This document shows positions 23,750 through 35,735 of a stretch of DNA of 64,000 bases, one piece after another. This DNA comes from Channa striata (lineage: Eukaryota > Chordata > Actinopteri > Anabantiformes > Channidae). The stretch lies in contig CM065168.1 of the NCBI GenBank assembly GCA_033026295.1, forward strand, positions 30,889,226 through 30,953,225, given 5' to 3'. The translations under genes were made by a program, and so were the position numbers. Each line of letters begins with the position of its first letter. Position 1 is the first letter of the stretch. The notes beneath the pieces are model-generated. The model was not told the DNA's origin, searched no databases, and saw only the letters and a list, made by a program, of their open reading frames with translations.

Positions 23750-23945
23750 TACATTTAGCAGATGCTTTTATCCAAAGCAACTTACAGAGTAATTGGAAAT
23801 TTACATGACGATGATGGATACGGGAGCAACTTGGGATTCAATGTCTTGCCCAAGGAAACTTCAACATGCAGCAAGGAGGGATTGGTGATTGAGCCACTGA
23901 CCCTGTGGTCCATGGATGACCAACTGAGCTATAGTTGCCCCAGTG
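23750..23945 (-). repeat. Teleost interspersed repeat
   Basis: Begins catttagcagatgcttttat (23752 on) and continues with the phrases aacttgggattcaatgtctt and gattgagccactgacc, typical of a dispersed fish repeat. Its other end is represented in opposite orientation at 13060-13280. The open frame at 23762-23977 is part of the repeat and not a gene. Confidence 0.5.
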
Positions 23946-24049
23946 ATTTATATGTGACAGTGAGGCTCTTAAATTAATCAACACATTATTAGCTTAACTG
24001 TGTACAGCTGAATTGTGCTGAAAATGTACAACTCAGTCGAGTGTTTTTA

Positions 24050-24281
24050 GTTGATGGTTGAAAACGCTCCAAGGCTTCTGGTTATCTCTGTTGACTGTTT
24101 TTTTCATTAGACATTTTAGCTTCTTCTCTTTTTCGTGGGTTGTTAGTTTGATATGTTTTGGTTACTACTTTGTTTTTGTTCTGATACTTATTCGGATTTG
24201 TTCTGTTAATAAATCTTTGTTACTGCTTTCAACTCTCTATCGTTCCGCAACTCTTGGGTCCAACCTAAAACCTCATTACAA
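24050..24281 (+). mobile_element. Probable LTR 3' fragment
   Basis: T-rich stretch with AATAAAT at 24208-24214. It ends ctcttgggtccaacctaaaa then cctcattaca, the kind of R-U5 end seen in fish Gypsy LTRs. The 5' half and a target duplication were not found. Confidence 0.35.
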
Positions 24282-25245
24282 TAAAGAAATCATATTGTGT
24301 GGTTGATGCCCATGTGTAATATTTGCATGCAAAATGTGGCTTTGACATGTGTTGTACAGTTTTTGAAAGTGTAATATAACCCTTACAATGGCCATGGGTA
24401 GAATAAAACTGCCTACAGCTGTCTTTAATGCACAGCTGTCTTTAATGCACAGCTGCAAACTGGATGCCAATCTTTTGTATGATATCACAAGTGAGTGTAA
24501 ATGCAGGTTGAATGATCACAAACATACAGCAGGTTCTCTTCGTTTATTTTACCGTTCTCCCACCCACAGGAGCCCCCTGAAGTTAGGAGACTGTCCTGTA
24601 AAATATGTAAGTATGAGATTTGTAGTGTTTGTGAAGACCAGTAATGACATCCTGCATGCTTTATCTGTTGGCAACAGCTGGTGGCAGTAGTGAATGTGAA
24701 AACAAAACTTATTGTTTACAATCCTCAAACTTTGTCAGGAGGAAGATGGCAGTGGTGTGGAGTTAACAAATACAGGATGTTCACAGGAGTCTGTTCTTTG
24801 AGTGCAATGTGAGACTGATTTATTGTAAAATGAATCAAGAGTCACGAAAAATTGGCATTTCTGTACATAATTCAGAACTGATGGTTGGACACAACTAGCA
24901 AGTGGATAAAAGGTGCTGCTCAGATGTTGTCTGTGAGCTGAGGAAGCCAAAAAATCCTCACTTTTCATGATAAAACCCAAACTTTAAAATAATATAACCC
25001 ATGACTCTGTTTATATTAGGATGTAAATAAAAGTATAATAATATTTTGTATCTCCACTGTCTAGACACCAGCCTGTTTCAGGTTTTTGACCTTTTTTATT
25101 CTCCATAGGAAAAGAAGAAATTTAACTTTGGCCGAAATTCCTAAAGGGCCAAATTCACTGTGTGGTATTACATCAGCAGGCAAGAAATGTCGATTAGTAC
25201 ATGCAGGAGCCTTTATGAATGATAACACAGAGATGTGGAAGTACA

Positions 25246-27017
25246 TCAATACACAACCAAGCGCACATCAATGTAAGTCTTGGCATTGTTAGAAGCACTG
25301 CCCATTTTAGAGCAGACAAATTCCCTCAAGTAGGAGCAGGGTTGATCATCAAACTTCCTGTCACCTGTAAGAAGACAGAAATGGTTAATTTTGGGATACA
25401 TTTTCAGCTTTAACTTTAACCTTTGTAATCTTTCTTTTGTTGTAATTGTACACAAACATGTGAGGTAAGATTAGTTTTTTTCTTCTGTGCTCTTGAGCCT
25501 TCATGCTGTATTATGTTTATTCTTCATATTGTTGTAAGCTACATGTAGGCTATTCATCTTTAGCTGGTTGTAATTTGTGACCTTGTAAAATTTTCCTTTT
25601 GTGACCCTGTAAAGACTGTAGTAAGTGATTAGGATTTTTCTATGAAACTATTCATTTTTCAACAAAAATTTTAAATGTTTTTCAAATTATAAATTTACCT
25701 CCGAAGTTTATCACCATACAGTGTGCTGATGTGCGATTATCAGGCTGTCCTTGAGACCAGTAGGTAAACTTAAAAGCTGTACCATCACTCCAGAACCAAG
25801 ATCCTTCCTACAAGACAGTACAAAACAATGCATCAACCGTTTTTTTTTTAAGTAGCTTTAAGAATCTTTGTAACCCGTAACATACCTGTTGTGCATCAGT
25901 GCCTCCAAGCCATGTGAATGGATATGAACCAGTGAGATTCCTTATCATAGTCTGAATGAATTGATACTTATCAATACTGTACACTGAGGCAAGGTTCCCA
26001 CCACGGGACAGACAGTTTTTCTACAGAAGTGGGAAGGACAGAGAGAATGGAGCTGTGTGTGTGTGGCCACATGAATGATAGACTATACACTGAATAATGA
26101 GGAGCAAAGCAGCCGCAGAGAGACACAAGTATAAGCAACACATCTACGACAACAGAGACACAATACAATTATTATCACCGTCTTATCTTTTGTCTCAAAT
26201 AGCATTTCTTGATATGTTATACTACATTATAAAGATATTTCTATTCATTTCTAATAAGGTATTTATATATCAGTCAAAATGTGTGACTTTCTCACACATT
26301 TAATCTCACACATTTAATGGATATAAGTCCAACTTCTCCTCATTACCTCAGCATCAGCCCAAGTCATCGTTGTTGCAACATAAAAGAAACAGCGACCACT
26401 GAAATTAGTCCAACCACTGGGACAGGTTATTGACTCCTTGACCAAGTGAATCTCTCCTGAAAGCAAATAATTATTCTATGCAGTAGGTTGTTTAGTCGTT
26501 TAAAATAATCTGTGGATTTATTTGCTCAGTACTTGGGTGAAATATAACAACAATAAGACTAAGTGCTGGAAACAGCTGGACATAATGTGAACGGTGACCA
26601 AAACAGTGGAGGTTCAGCTGTAAAATCCAGAAACACAAAACTCTGCAGAACTGAAAAAATACGACTAAAATATGAACATATGTATCTGAGCTCACCTTTT
26701 TGCATTGACAGACCTGTAATTTCATCAGACTTTGCTGCTCCTGGAACAGCTGGAGGTTTGACAAAAGATTCAGCACATAAACAGTTTTTTTTCCTTTGTG
26801 ATCAGTTTAGCTAAATTCAAATCTAACTTTAACTCTTTTCTAGTTTTATTGTTGACAGAAAGTAGGACACTGCTGTGGTAAATATGTAATAATTTTCTTT
26901 TTCTTTTTTACACAGTGTGAACAGAAATATGACTTTTTAAGCACATTTCCACTCACCAGCAGCTCTGCTCAGAGCCATCATGGCACAGATGAGAAGAGAC
27001 ACAGTCAGCATCTTCAT
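25246..27017 (-). CDS. Secreted C-type lectin, type I copy 2, six coding exons
   Basis: Same architecture as the copy at 19.7-21.35 kb: minus-strand exons 27017-26957 (signal peptide), 26749-26696, 26456-26347, 26020-25886, 25807-25699 and 25364-25246; 588 nt, 195 residues, intact. Differences cluster in the ligand region: the long loop reads QPDNRTSAH, which adds an Asn-Arg-Thr glycosylation sequon right after QPD, and exon 4 carries SVYSIDKY in place of SVHSIDEY and YPFTW in place of YPVTW. The exon 4 start is Lys rather than Arg. FDD replaces the usual WND. Ends with TGA where others use TAA. Presumed secreted sugar-binding protein. Confidence 0.9.
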
Positions 27018-27223
27018 GAGCTTCAGGGAAGAGAAACAGACATGTTAGTAACACACAAGGTATTTTACTTTAAGTTCCTCTATGAATGCTTCGTAGTTGC
27101 TATATAAGATGTTCTGTGGGCATAAGGAGGTTCCTGTAGAAACAGATAATATATAATATAATTCTTTCAAAGAAAGCTCAGATTCTAAAAGAATAAAGAG
27201 GCAGAAAGAGATGTGAAGCGAAC

Positions 27224-27316
27224 CTGATGTCGGATTATTTTCTTTCTTCTCTGTCAGTGTCTTTATTCAGTTGCCTTGAGTGATGGTGTCCAACAATAGA
27301 AAGACCAGCTTTTATA
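27224..27316 (-). promoter_or_regulatory. TATA box and noncoding first exon of type I lectin copy 2
   Basis: TATAAAA at 27316-27310 on the minus strand; untranslated exon ends at 27224 with donor GTTCGC. Nearly identical to the 21.6-kb copy. Confidence 0.7.
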
Positions 27317-28235
27317 CACTATGAATTGTTTCTCTCTCTGAGACAAACACTCCTTCCAGCGTTTGCGGAATTGCAACTTCTGTGTGCAAAGTGTTTTGTC
27401 ATTGTTTTTCAGATTGACTCACCACTTGCCACATTGTATTTCATTTTCAGATTGAGGAAGGTTTATATCAACTCATAAAGGGCATCATAATTTTCATAAT
27501 TATATTAGATTTAATTGTGTCACTCAGTAGTAAGTAGAAAATGAAAGACTCTATTTCTTGAAGCATATGACGGCTTTTTGAGGGATGGACCTGACCCCTT
27601 GACTTCCTTCAGTTCTGTAATTCTGACCAGGTGCCGAACATGTGGCAATAATGTACCAACAGATAATATGGTAATTTAATACTAGACAATTCTACAGTCT
27701 CCAGAGACATGTAGCTTGGCATTGCTTTGGAAATGGTAGAATGGGTGATCTGCATTGTTTGGGGGGCTTCCTCAATCAGCATGGATACCACTCCATATTA
27801 AAGATACTTGTCATTTCCTGTGTGCAATGACTGATTTGGGATAATTTTTTCCTGTTTGTGTAAGAATGGTCTAGAGGGGAAAGTAGCTCTAGAATACTTT
27901 CTGTGATGGCTTGGTCAGCTTCATCAGCAGATTTGAAGAAGTGGGAAGGACAGAGAGAATAGAGCTGTGTGTGTTTGGCCACATGAATGATACACTATAC
28001 ACTGAATAATGAGGAGCAAAGCAACTGCAGAGAGACACAAGTAAAACCAACACATCTACGACAAAAGAGACACAATACAATTATTATCACTGTCTTCTCT
28101 TTTGTCTCAAATAGCATTTCTTAATGTATACTACAAAATAAAGATGTTTCTATTCATTTCTAATAAGGTATTTATATATCAGTCAAAAAAAATCTCACAC
28201 ATTTAACAGATATAAGTCCAACTTCTCATCATTAC

Positions 28236-28737
28236 CTCAGCATCAGCCCAAGTCATCGTTGTTGCCACATAAAGGAAACAGCGACCATTGAAATCAGTCC
28301 AACCACTGGGACAGGTTGTTGACTCCTTGACCAAATGAATCTCTCCTGAAAGCAAAATCACAAAATAGTTCATCAATGCAGTAGGTTTGCTAGATTTTTA
28401 AATAAAACTTCAATTTACTTGCTCTACTTTCTTGAATGTTTCTTCAATGAGAGTAAGTGCTGAAGGTAGAGGTTTCACATAACATCACATAAACTGTTTT
28501 CTCTCATTTGTGATCAGTTTAGCTTTTGACATTAATTCAAATGCCACTTTAATTTGTTTCTATTTGTATAGTTGACAGAAAGTAGGACACTACAGTGGTA
28601 TATATGTAGTACTTTTCTTTTTCTTTTTACATAGTGTGAACAGAAATATGAGTTTTTTTAGCACATTTCCACTCACCAGCAGCTCTGCTCAGAGCCATTA
28701 TGGCACAGATGAGAAGAGATACCGTCAGCATCTTCAT
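28236..28737 (-). pseudogene. Truncated type I lectin (exons 1 and 3 only)
   Basis: Exon 1 (28737-28677, signal peptide) and the first CTLD exon (28345-28236) are intact with good splice sites, and the linker exon is absent. Downstream, intron 3 continues to about 27930 and stops within a few bases of where exon 4 should begin. There it is fused to the 5' flank of the lectin at 25-27 kb, so exons 4-6 are gone. Upstream, at about 28800, the sequence jumps to the far flank and the TATA/noncoding exon is missing. It therefore lacks both promoter and 3' half. Confidence 0.85.
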
Positions 28738-29046
28738 GAGCTTCAGGGAAGAGAAACAGACGTGTTACTAACACACAAGGTATTTTACTTTAAGTTCCTC
28801 TATGCAACTGTGTGAAATTAAAAGAAGAAACCTCCAGCATAAATAGCAGTGAGAAAATGAAAGACAACCCCAAAACCAAGGTTGTTTTTTTTTGGGGGGG
28901 GGGGTGTAGGTCCGAACCCTAGACTTCCTGGTCTAAAATGTGTGACAGTGGAAGTAAACTCTCTTCCCACATCAAAGATAAAACATTAACAGACCAATAT
29001 TTTTTAAAGAAGCTTACACACCTGCATGAACAGCTGCAAAATATGG

Positions 29047-29677
29047 ACCGTATTTTCCGGACCAAAAGCCGCTACTTTTTTCCGACGTTTTGAACCATGC
29101 GGCTTTTACAGAGATGCGGCTTTTCTATGAATTTTTCTGCAGCCCTCAGATGGGCGCTGTAGATGGAAGTCAGTGCAAACAAAAAAGCGCCAGTTTTTAT
29201 TCTTAGCGCACGCAACCCAAGACGCACAACAGCAAACATCAGCACTTTTACTGCCGTGTTACAGGCACCATTCAGGTTCAGGTGTATTAATAAAGACTTA
29301 TGGTACAAAATCTTTTGTTGAGCGCAGCAACTCCTGCGTAATTCGTGAAGAATAAGAGACGTCTTCTCCTTTGGCTATGGAACAAGCCGTTTATTTATAA
29401 CAAGGACGTTTTTGTCGGCTGTTGTTATACCATGTGTTATACCAGCCACACATACACGTAAACGCACTCTTTACCGTAATGCCGGTAAAACAGCGCATAG
29501 AACATCCTCATGCCTACTGTGAACAGTAGGAGCGCATACAACAGATATTATTTCTCAGCCTGGATATTGGCGGCTTATAGTCCGATGCAGTTTATATGTG
29601 ACCAAATATATATTTCTTTAAAATTTTAGCAGGTGCGGCTTAAATTTAGGTGCGCACTATAGTTCAGAATTTACGGT
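29047..29677. mobile_element. Non-autonomous DNA transposon with ACCGTA termini
   Basis: The 631-bp element has imperfect terminal inverted repeats: left ACCGTATTTTCCGGAC, right (complement) ACCGTAAATTCTGAAC. It is flanked by a 6-bp duplication atatgg (29041-29046 and 29678-29683). Interior includes tgcggcttat-type phrases near both ends. No complete transposase is seen; the frame at 29072-29308 has no recognised domain. Superfamily not assigned. The sister locus at 49351-49362 lacks it. Confidence 0.7.
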
Positions 29678-29689
29678 ATATGGCTTAAA

Positions 29690-31478
29690 GTGAAGTAAGG
29701 TGTTGCCAGTGTAGGTAAATAAAGATCACCTGTCCCTTCCATGGAAAGGTGGACATTCAAGGACATTCACTGAACTTCCAAAGAAAAGGTCTCTTCACTT
29801 ACTTTCTTCCTGGTAATTTAGGACATTTAAATACATTTACAGAAATTTCTCAAATTCTGTTTTAACTTTGCCATTATGGAGCACTGTTTTGACATTAATG
29901 AAAACTTTTTTGATTTCTCTGTTTTTCTTTTTTTTTTTCTCTTACTGTCTAGACAGTAAAATGTAAAAAGAGAATAGTTGGTACAACTTAATTATATTAC
30001 TTCAACTGGTAAGACACAATGTTTTTAATTTTTTCAACTTAGGTTTACAATTTTGATAAACCTGACTGACTTACTTCAAACCTACTGCAATGATTTGCTT
30101 TATTTCAAATCAACAGTTTTCAATACTCTAATTCAATTTATCTACAAGTTAACTTAAATTGCCCATTTTCCCAAATTAATTATTTGCTTTACTGATAATG
30201 AATGTACTGCTTCTTCATAACTAGTAATTTTTGCTTAAAAACCTAGTTATATAATTTCCGTTTAATTAAATATTTAGGTTAGCTAAAGTTGGGACAACTT
30301 ATTAATATTACTTCAATTGGTAACGCACAACTTTAGTTATTTTTTTAAAGAAGCTTTTTATTTTTAAACTCCTGAAATCTGAAGAGACTGTGAAACAATT
30401 TATTTAGAAATCATCCACCAACCACCTTTAGCACTACATTGGTGTAGATGCATTTCATCCTGTACTTTAAGAAACTGTGTGTCTTGTGTCAGTTTGAGGA
30501 ATAGAAAGGGTTTCAGGAAAAGTCCAGTGGCCAGAGGAGTCTCCACTTTAATATTCCATATACACAATATTGGTCTGAGTCCAAAAAACCTTCCATCCAC
30601 AGAACATTGTCACTACAAGCAGCTTTGTAGCCATGCAGTTTGTGAATATTGGTGGATGTCCTCTGCTGTTCAGATGCACCATGATTTTACAATGGAATTT
30701 CAAAAGTGTTGAATAAGACACAGACAATTTTATGATGATGCCAGTATCTTTAGTGGATCTCGTAGTCCTTTCCATGGCTCCTGTGTGGCAAACTGTAATG
30801 AAGAGCTGATCCAGGACCTTCTAACCATCACTGATAACTGTTCTTCTTTGTCTTTGGCTGCAAACAAATAAAAATTACATTAAATCCACAGCATTTGTCA
30901 CTAAACAGCATTTTTAATTACTTAATAATTCAAAAAAAGGACTATTCTTTTGCTATTGGCTTGTAGATCATTTCTGTATTGTCCACAGTACAGTGGACAT
31001 GAATGACATTGCTTTCATGCATCTCGCCGATTTGAATCAGTCCCCAGAAACATCTCATTCATAAACTGTGTCACTGTTACACTAAATCGCTATGTTCAGT
31101 CAATCAGAACCTGAAAGAAACCAAATACCTTCAAGATTTTTATCGACTAAACACAACTAATGATAGCAATCAGCAGCCGGTATGACAGGGATAGTGGAAC
31201 AACAAGCAGGGTTGCAATTGTAGTATATGAGGGTGGAGGTTTTGGTGCATTCCTGTTTTAATATGTTAACAATAAATACTGGAAGGGCTGTGCAAAGTGT
31301 GGTTGAGCACAGAGGAAAGAAAAGCTGTAGCTGATTGGAGAAAAGGAAGTCAAAGAGTGGACTAATTTAAAACGGATGATGTGGGATCAAAAAAGCCAAG
31401 CCTACCTGTAATCCCCAGCCTACTTCCTGCTCTCTGTGTTAGAAAGTATTCACAACAGCCATTTCCATCCCTTTGCAG
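29690..31478. other. Spacer shared with 49370-51232, no gene recognised
   Basis: The minus-strand frames at 30400-30775 are conserved in the sister copy at 50018-50436, but carry frameshifts and no recognisable domain. It looks like a decayed insertion or transcript relic. Nothing functional can be claimed. Confidence 0.35.
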
Positions 31479-31479
31479 A

Positions 31480-31825
31480 GTCTAACACCATCTGTCCTTT
31501 CTGTGTTCCTGTCCTCGAGACCAAACCCGCCCATTCTAATCCGCTTTGTTACCTTCATCTACATGCTCATTGAAATCTGCATCAGTCACCACTCTGTCTC
31601 CGTGGAGATGCTCCCCACCACTTCATCAAACCCACTCCAGAATTCCTCCTTCTCATCTAACACATATCCTCCCTGTGGGGCATAACCACTAACAACATTA
31701 AACATCCCATCTTCAATTTCCAGTTTCAGACTTATCACCCTATCTGACACTATTGTCATATCTAGAACATCCATTACAAACTCCTCTTTTAGATTAACTC
31801 CTGCTCCTTTTAACTTTTCTAAACT
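31480..31825 (-). mobile_element. RTE LINE endonuclease fragment, antisense
   Basis: Minus-strand translation at 31774-31586 gives VSDRVISLKLEIEDG, NVVSGYAPQGGYV and EFWSGFDEVVGSI, matching the middle of the RTE endonuclease of copies at 4.9 and 36.9 kb but more diverged. A sister copy lies at 52054-52320. Confidence 0.75.
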
Positions 31826-32004
31826 TCTGTTTTAATTTTGTTATTATGGGGTACTAAGTTTAATTTAATGAGAAAGTTTTTGTTTAGTTTTTCTTTTTCT
31901 AGAAGAGCTGTCCTACACCTGAAGAAACAGAATTTGAAGTTTTGGGGAGTCTTTCATTTTCTTCACACCGATGTAATTAAACAAACAGAATCTGAAAACC
32001 ATGA

Positions 32005-32062
32005 TGCCCTTTATTTTATTATTTTATTATTTATTATTATTTATTATTTTATTATTTTAGAT
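32005..32062. repeat. TTATT-type simple repeat
   Basis: Irregular tandem ttatt/ttattat units forming an AT-only tract of roughly 55 bases. Confidence 0.7.
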
Positions 32063-32305
32063 TTCAGCATTTCATTCATCTGTTCACAATATTCGTCATC
32101 TTTCATTTTCAGATAACTGCAGGAGTTTCAGTGTCATTCCTTCATACCCTTCTTCAGTCTTAAAATTAATCACATTGGCAAGTTTTGACTTAATCTAAAA
32201 GAACATGGCAGAATACTTATTGGACACATATGTTGTAACCCCTCAAACTCTGGGACAAGTAGTTTTAAATTGTTTGTCTCAAACAGAGGGAGAGACAGTT
32301 CACTG

Positions 32306-32400
32306 TATATAAAAGCTGGTCCTTCTATTGTTGGACACCTCGTCTCAGGAAGTCCGAAGCAAGACACTGATAGAGAAGAAAGAAAATAATCCCACAACAG
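32306..32400 (+). promoter_or_regulatory. TATA box and noncoding first exon of a plus-strand lectin pseudogene
   Basis: TATATAAAAGCTGGTC begins at 32306. The following transcript-like exon (ttgttggacacc, gatagagaagaaagaaaata) ends at 32400 with CAG|GTTTGC. This is the same promoter/first-exon module found upstream of the minus-strand type I lectins, here inverted and separated from coding sequence by about 1 kb. Confidence 0.7.
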
Positions 32401-32559
32401 GTTTGCTTCAAATTTCTGTCTGGCGTTGTGCTCCATTTCATTAATTGTTTATACTGTAGCATAGCGTTAGGCAGAAATGAGGACACAAATTATTAATTAG
32501 TAGTCAGAAGCTTGTCAATACAAGTATGTTTGGAGAAGTTTCTAAAAATATCCATTGAA

Positions 32560-32900
32560 GCAGCAGTCCTTAACTCTTGTGAAAGAGCACAGCCAACAGA
32601 TTCTGGCTGGCAGACCTGAGTGCTCTGAAAGGAGCACAGGCATGAAGAATGTCATACAGGTACTCGGCCAGAACCTTAAAGTTAGTTCTAAAACCTAACC
32701 GGGAGCCAATTTAAGGAATTACACCCAAATGGGGGTTTGTGTGATTCTTGTCAGCAGCCCGGCAGCAGTGTTCTGCAGTGCCAGCTTAAAATGCTCTTTT
32801 GATGTTTTGCCGAGACATGTGAAAAGAGAATTACAGTATTCAAGTCACGATGATCCAAAAGTATGAAGAGTGTGAGACAAAAAATTTAACTTTGGCAATA
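32560..32900. repeat. Probable teleost dispersed repeat inside the pseudogene's first intron
   Basis: Contains gggagccaatttaaggaa, cagcagtgttctgcagtgcc and gaattacagtattcaagtca in this order, phrases typical of a common fish interspersed repeat. It sits where the signal-peptide exon of the lectin would be expected. Confidence 0.4.
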
Positions 32901-33231
32901 ATTTTTAGGTAAAAGAATTATGTACGGGTAAAGGTATTGATATGATTTTTAATATTTATATCTTGATCAAATACAACACAGATATTTCTCAGGGAGGAAT
33001 GTACATTTGACTTTAGAGACCCAATACAACAGGACACTTTAGGCACAGTACGATTAGGGGCCACAGTGAGAACTTGTAGCTGGTTTTAGCTGTATTTATA
33101 TGCAAGAAGTACAACTATAAAACACAGTGAGATTGTCACTTTTGTCAAGATTGAAAGAATAGTATAGCTGGAGATTATTTGCTTACATGAGACATGACAC
33201 ACCTTTAAATTTGCTGATTCTCAACATCATT

Positions 33232-34442
33232 ATCATCCTTAAAATTTGGATTGTCCCCACTGTGAAGATGGTGACTTTTCTCATCTGTTACAGTAATAGC
33301 TCGAACCAGAGTTGCAGGTGAGTAATGTGTGCAACTATGGGTTATAAAATACTGTAATAAAATATCTTTAGATGAAAAGAGGAATTTTCAGTAGTATATG
33401 ACCATGATTCTTAGAAATCTTATTATTATTTAATCATTAAATGCAAAAGGTCTAAATATTAATTTAGTTGGTGCTCGAATCTCTACAATGCATTTTATAG
33501 TTGTTTTATTATTATGAATTTGCTTTAGACAAAGTGTCAGTCCAAAGGTGGAAACCTTGCATCAGTGCACAGCTTTTGTAAAAATCATGTGATTCAGAGT
33601 CTTTTGCTGATGCTCACTAATTCCTATCCACTCACATGGCTCAGAGGCTTTGATGTACAACAGGTTCATTATGTTACTGACAACATGAAATAATCACGTT
33701 TGTTTAAACCCGACTGACTTATAGTCTGGTTTTCTAGGAGGGCTCTTGGTTCTAGAGTGAAGGGACAACCTTCAAGTTTACATCCTGGGGTTCAGGACAG
33801 CCTGATATTCACATGGATGACACTGTTTGACAATGAACTTTGGAGGTATTGCCAAACATTTCAGTTTTTTATCCTATGGACAGGTGATACTAGCAGTGAT
33901 AATATAGGTTACATTTTGATTCAAATGACAATATAAAACAGTGTGTCTTAATGGACTTTATTCATAGTTTTCACTGATTATTGGAATGCATTTTAGAGTC
34001 GCTCTGTCAAAAACACAAATAACCACGAACAATATTAAAACAAAACAAGCAACATGTAGCAGATCAAATTTACAGGTACATATCTCATATACCCACGACC
34101 TGAGGTTGACTGAGCAACAGTAAAGGTTCATGTTAGAAAGTGTAAATCATTTTAGACAGTAAGACAGTAAGAGTAAATCTGTTAGAATTGTATAAAATGC
34201 AGGTGCAGAAGTATAACTTTAAAATATCTTTTTTGTTTTGTTGGTCTTTTCTTATGTTTTATTTGTCAGCAGTTGCTTTTCCCAAATGCTTGTGCAAATG
34301 CAATAAATTACAAACAGTACAATTTCTTTTTAAAACATTAGTTTTTTTTATTTTTTTCACAGATGAGCAAGAATTTGATCAGCTTTGCAGTGATGAGAGA
34401 CCATTTGCCTGTGCCAAGAAACAAACTGGTACCATTGGATAA
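33232..34442 (+). pseudogene. C-type lectin pseudogene, plus strand, exons 4-6 recognisable
   Basis: Exon 4 is 33529-33663: 135 bp, the exact family length, encoding SKGGNLASVHS and SYPLTWLRGFDVQQ with good AG and GT borders. Exon 5 is 33738-33845: GSWF is followed by TAG where Trp stands in the intact genes. QPD is kept, and one base is lost near 33820, shifting the frame before HC and MNFGG. The last exon is 34363-34442: EFDQLCSDERPFACAKK, then a short tail and TAA. A possible degenerate exon 3 lies at 33250-33317. No signal-peptide exon was found. Upstream are a TATA box and noncoding exon at 32306-32400. Orientation is opposite to the neighbouring type I copies. Confidence 0.8.
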
Positions 34443-34808
34443 GAATAAAAAAAAAAAAGAATAATTGAAGAAGGTCGTGTGTTGTCCTCTTCAAAACCAC
34501 ACAACCATAACTATGTTTTAGAGGCTTTCCTTAGTCTTATTACTCACCACATTCATGGTGTCCAAAACTTGTTTCTTCTTCCTGTTTCTATAAATCAAAA
34601 AATGCTGAAGAAGGAGATAAAATTTATTTTGATAGTATTTTTAGATTAAATCTGAATTTATATTTAGTTTTAGTATTTTAGGATTTATTTAAATCTTAGG
34701 ATTTATTAATAGTTTCATTAATATCAGTTTAATTTAAATACATCAAATTATTTCTTTTAGTCTCAGTTTGAGTTTCAATAAATTTAGTTGAGGACAAAAG
34801 TCATCAAG

Positions 34809-35730
34809 TGTCAGGATTCTGGACCTTTTTGTTAATCTAGGTATTGTTCATTTCCTGTCTTGGTGTTTTATTTTGTAGGACTGCTTTTTCTTTCCTGTGA
34901 GATTCTTTTGGTTGCTTTACTTTTTTCATTTGTCATTATTTTCACCTGTGTTTCCCAATTTATTTAAACCCTGTTCCCCCTTCAGTGGTTGTTGGTTCGT
35001 CTTTCATTCAGTCTCTCTCTCTTTCGCTCACTCAAACACTTGTACACCTTTTTCGCAACTGTTTGTTTGTTTGTTCGTTCGTTTAGGCTTGTTGGTCTAC
35101 GCTTGGTCTGAGGTTTGGTCACTTTTGTTTGTTCCTTGTTTGGTTCCTTGGTTTGTCCCTTCTGTTTATTTGTTTGTTTTGTTCTTGGTAGATTCTTTGT
35201 TCGATTACTTGTTTGTACTTTTTAATTGTTTCCACATTTTTAGTTTTTAGTCTGATCACCTTCTGTCTTGGTTTAGTTTTTTCTTTGTTCTTTTCTGCAT
35301 CTTTTGTTAGTCTGTTTGTGTTATAAGGGTTTTCGTTGAGTCACTAGTTTTTTGTTGTTGTAGTTAAATTTTCCGTTGAGTTAGTTTGCTCGTTCTTTAT
35401 TATTTTGTTGACTTATTTGGTTATTTTATTGTGTTGTTTTTTTTCCTTCCCTTTATTTTGTTATTGCTATTTAGTCCCGACCCCTGGTTAGTTTAATTAG
35501 TGAGGTTTGTACGTGCTGTTTGCTTTCGTAAATGTTTTTTCCTCAATTTCCTTCACTTCTTGCTTTCTATTTCTTATTTTTTATTTTGTGATAATTTTTC
35601 CCTTAGTTTGTTTAGGATTTGTTTGTATGTTTCTTGTCCTCCCTTTTGGAGAGAGTTTTTGTTTTTGTTATTTAAATACCCTGGGTCAACACCCTGGGTC
35701 CTTATTCTATACGTTACCACCAATCTGACA
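34809..35730 (+). mobile_element. Solo LTR, 922 bp, with 5-bp target duplication
   Basis: Starts TGTCAG and ends CTGACA, flanked by exact tcaag duplicates at 34804-34808 and 35731-35735. A CCAAT followed by TTTATTTAAACCC near 34957-34970 looks like a core promoter for the plus strand. The interior is T-rich with no genes; the open frames inside are artefacts. TG...CA ends with 5-bp duplication suggest a Gypsy-like family. Confidence 0.72.
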
Positions 35731-35735
35731 TCAAG

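Larger units (their letters stand above)
24700..27930. repeat. Lectin duplication unit, copy 2
   Basis: Near-identical to 19200-22260 over most of its length, including introns and the 5' flank. No type II exon precedes it. At about 27930 it joins abruptly to intron sequence of the next, truncated lectin copy. Confidence 0.75.
28000..31830. repeat. Segmental duplicate of 47650-52330
   Basis: The two blocks share the lectin 5' half, the flank with ccaaaaccaaggttgttttt, the 29.7-31.4 kb spacer (counterpart 49.4-51.2 kb) and an antisense RTE endonuclease fragment at the end. They differ by transposon insertions: a 631-bp TIR element here and an hAT remnant there. A G run (about 28893-28909) lies in this copy. 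Confidence 0.75.

Noticed and set aside
33250..33317. Candidate third exon of the lectin pseudogene, with tgttacag and gcag|gtgagt
   Set aside because: Only weak similarity to the family exon; mentioned as possible but not called as a feature of its own.
34897..35250. 117-codon hydrophobic frame resembling a membrane protein
   Set aside because: Lies wholly inside the solo LTR; T-rich DNA yields Phe/Leu/Val runs.
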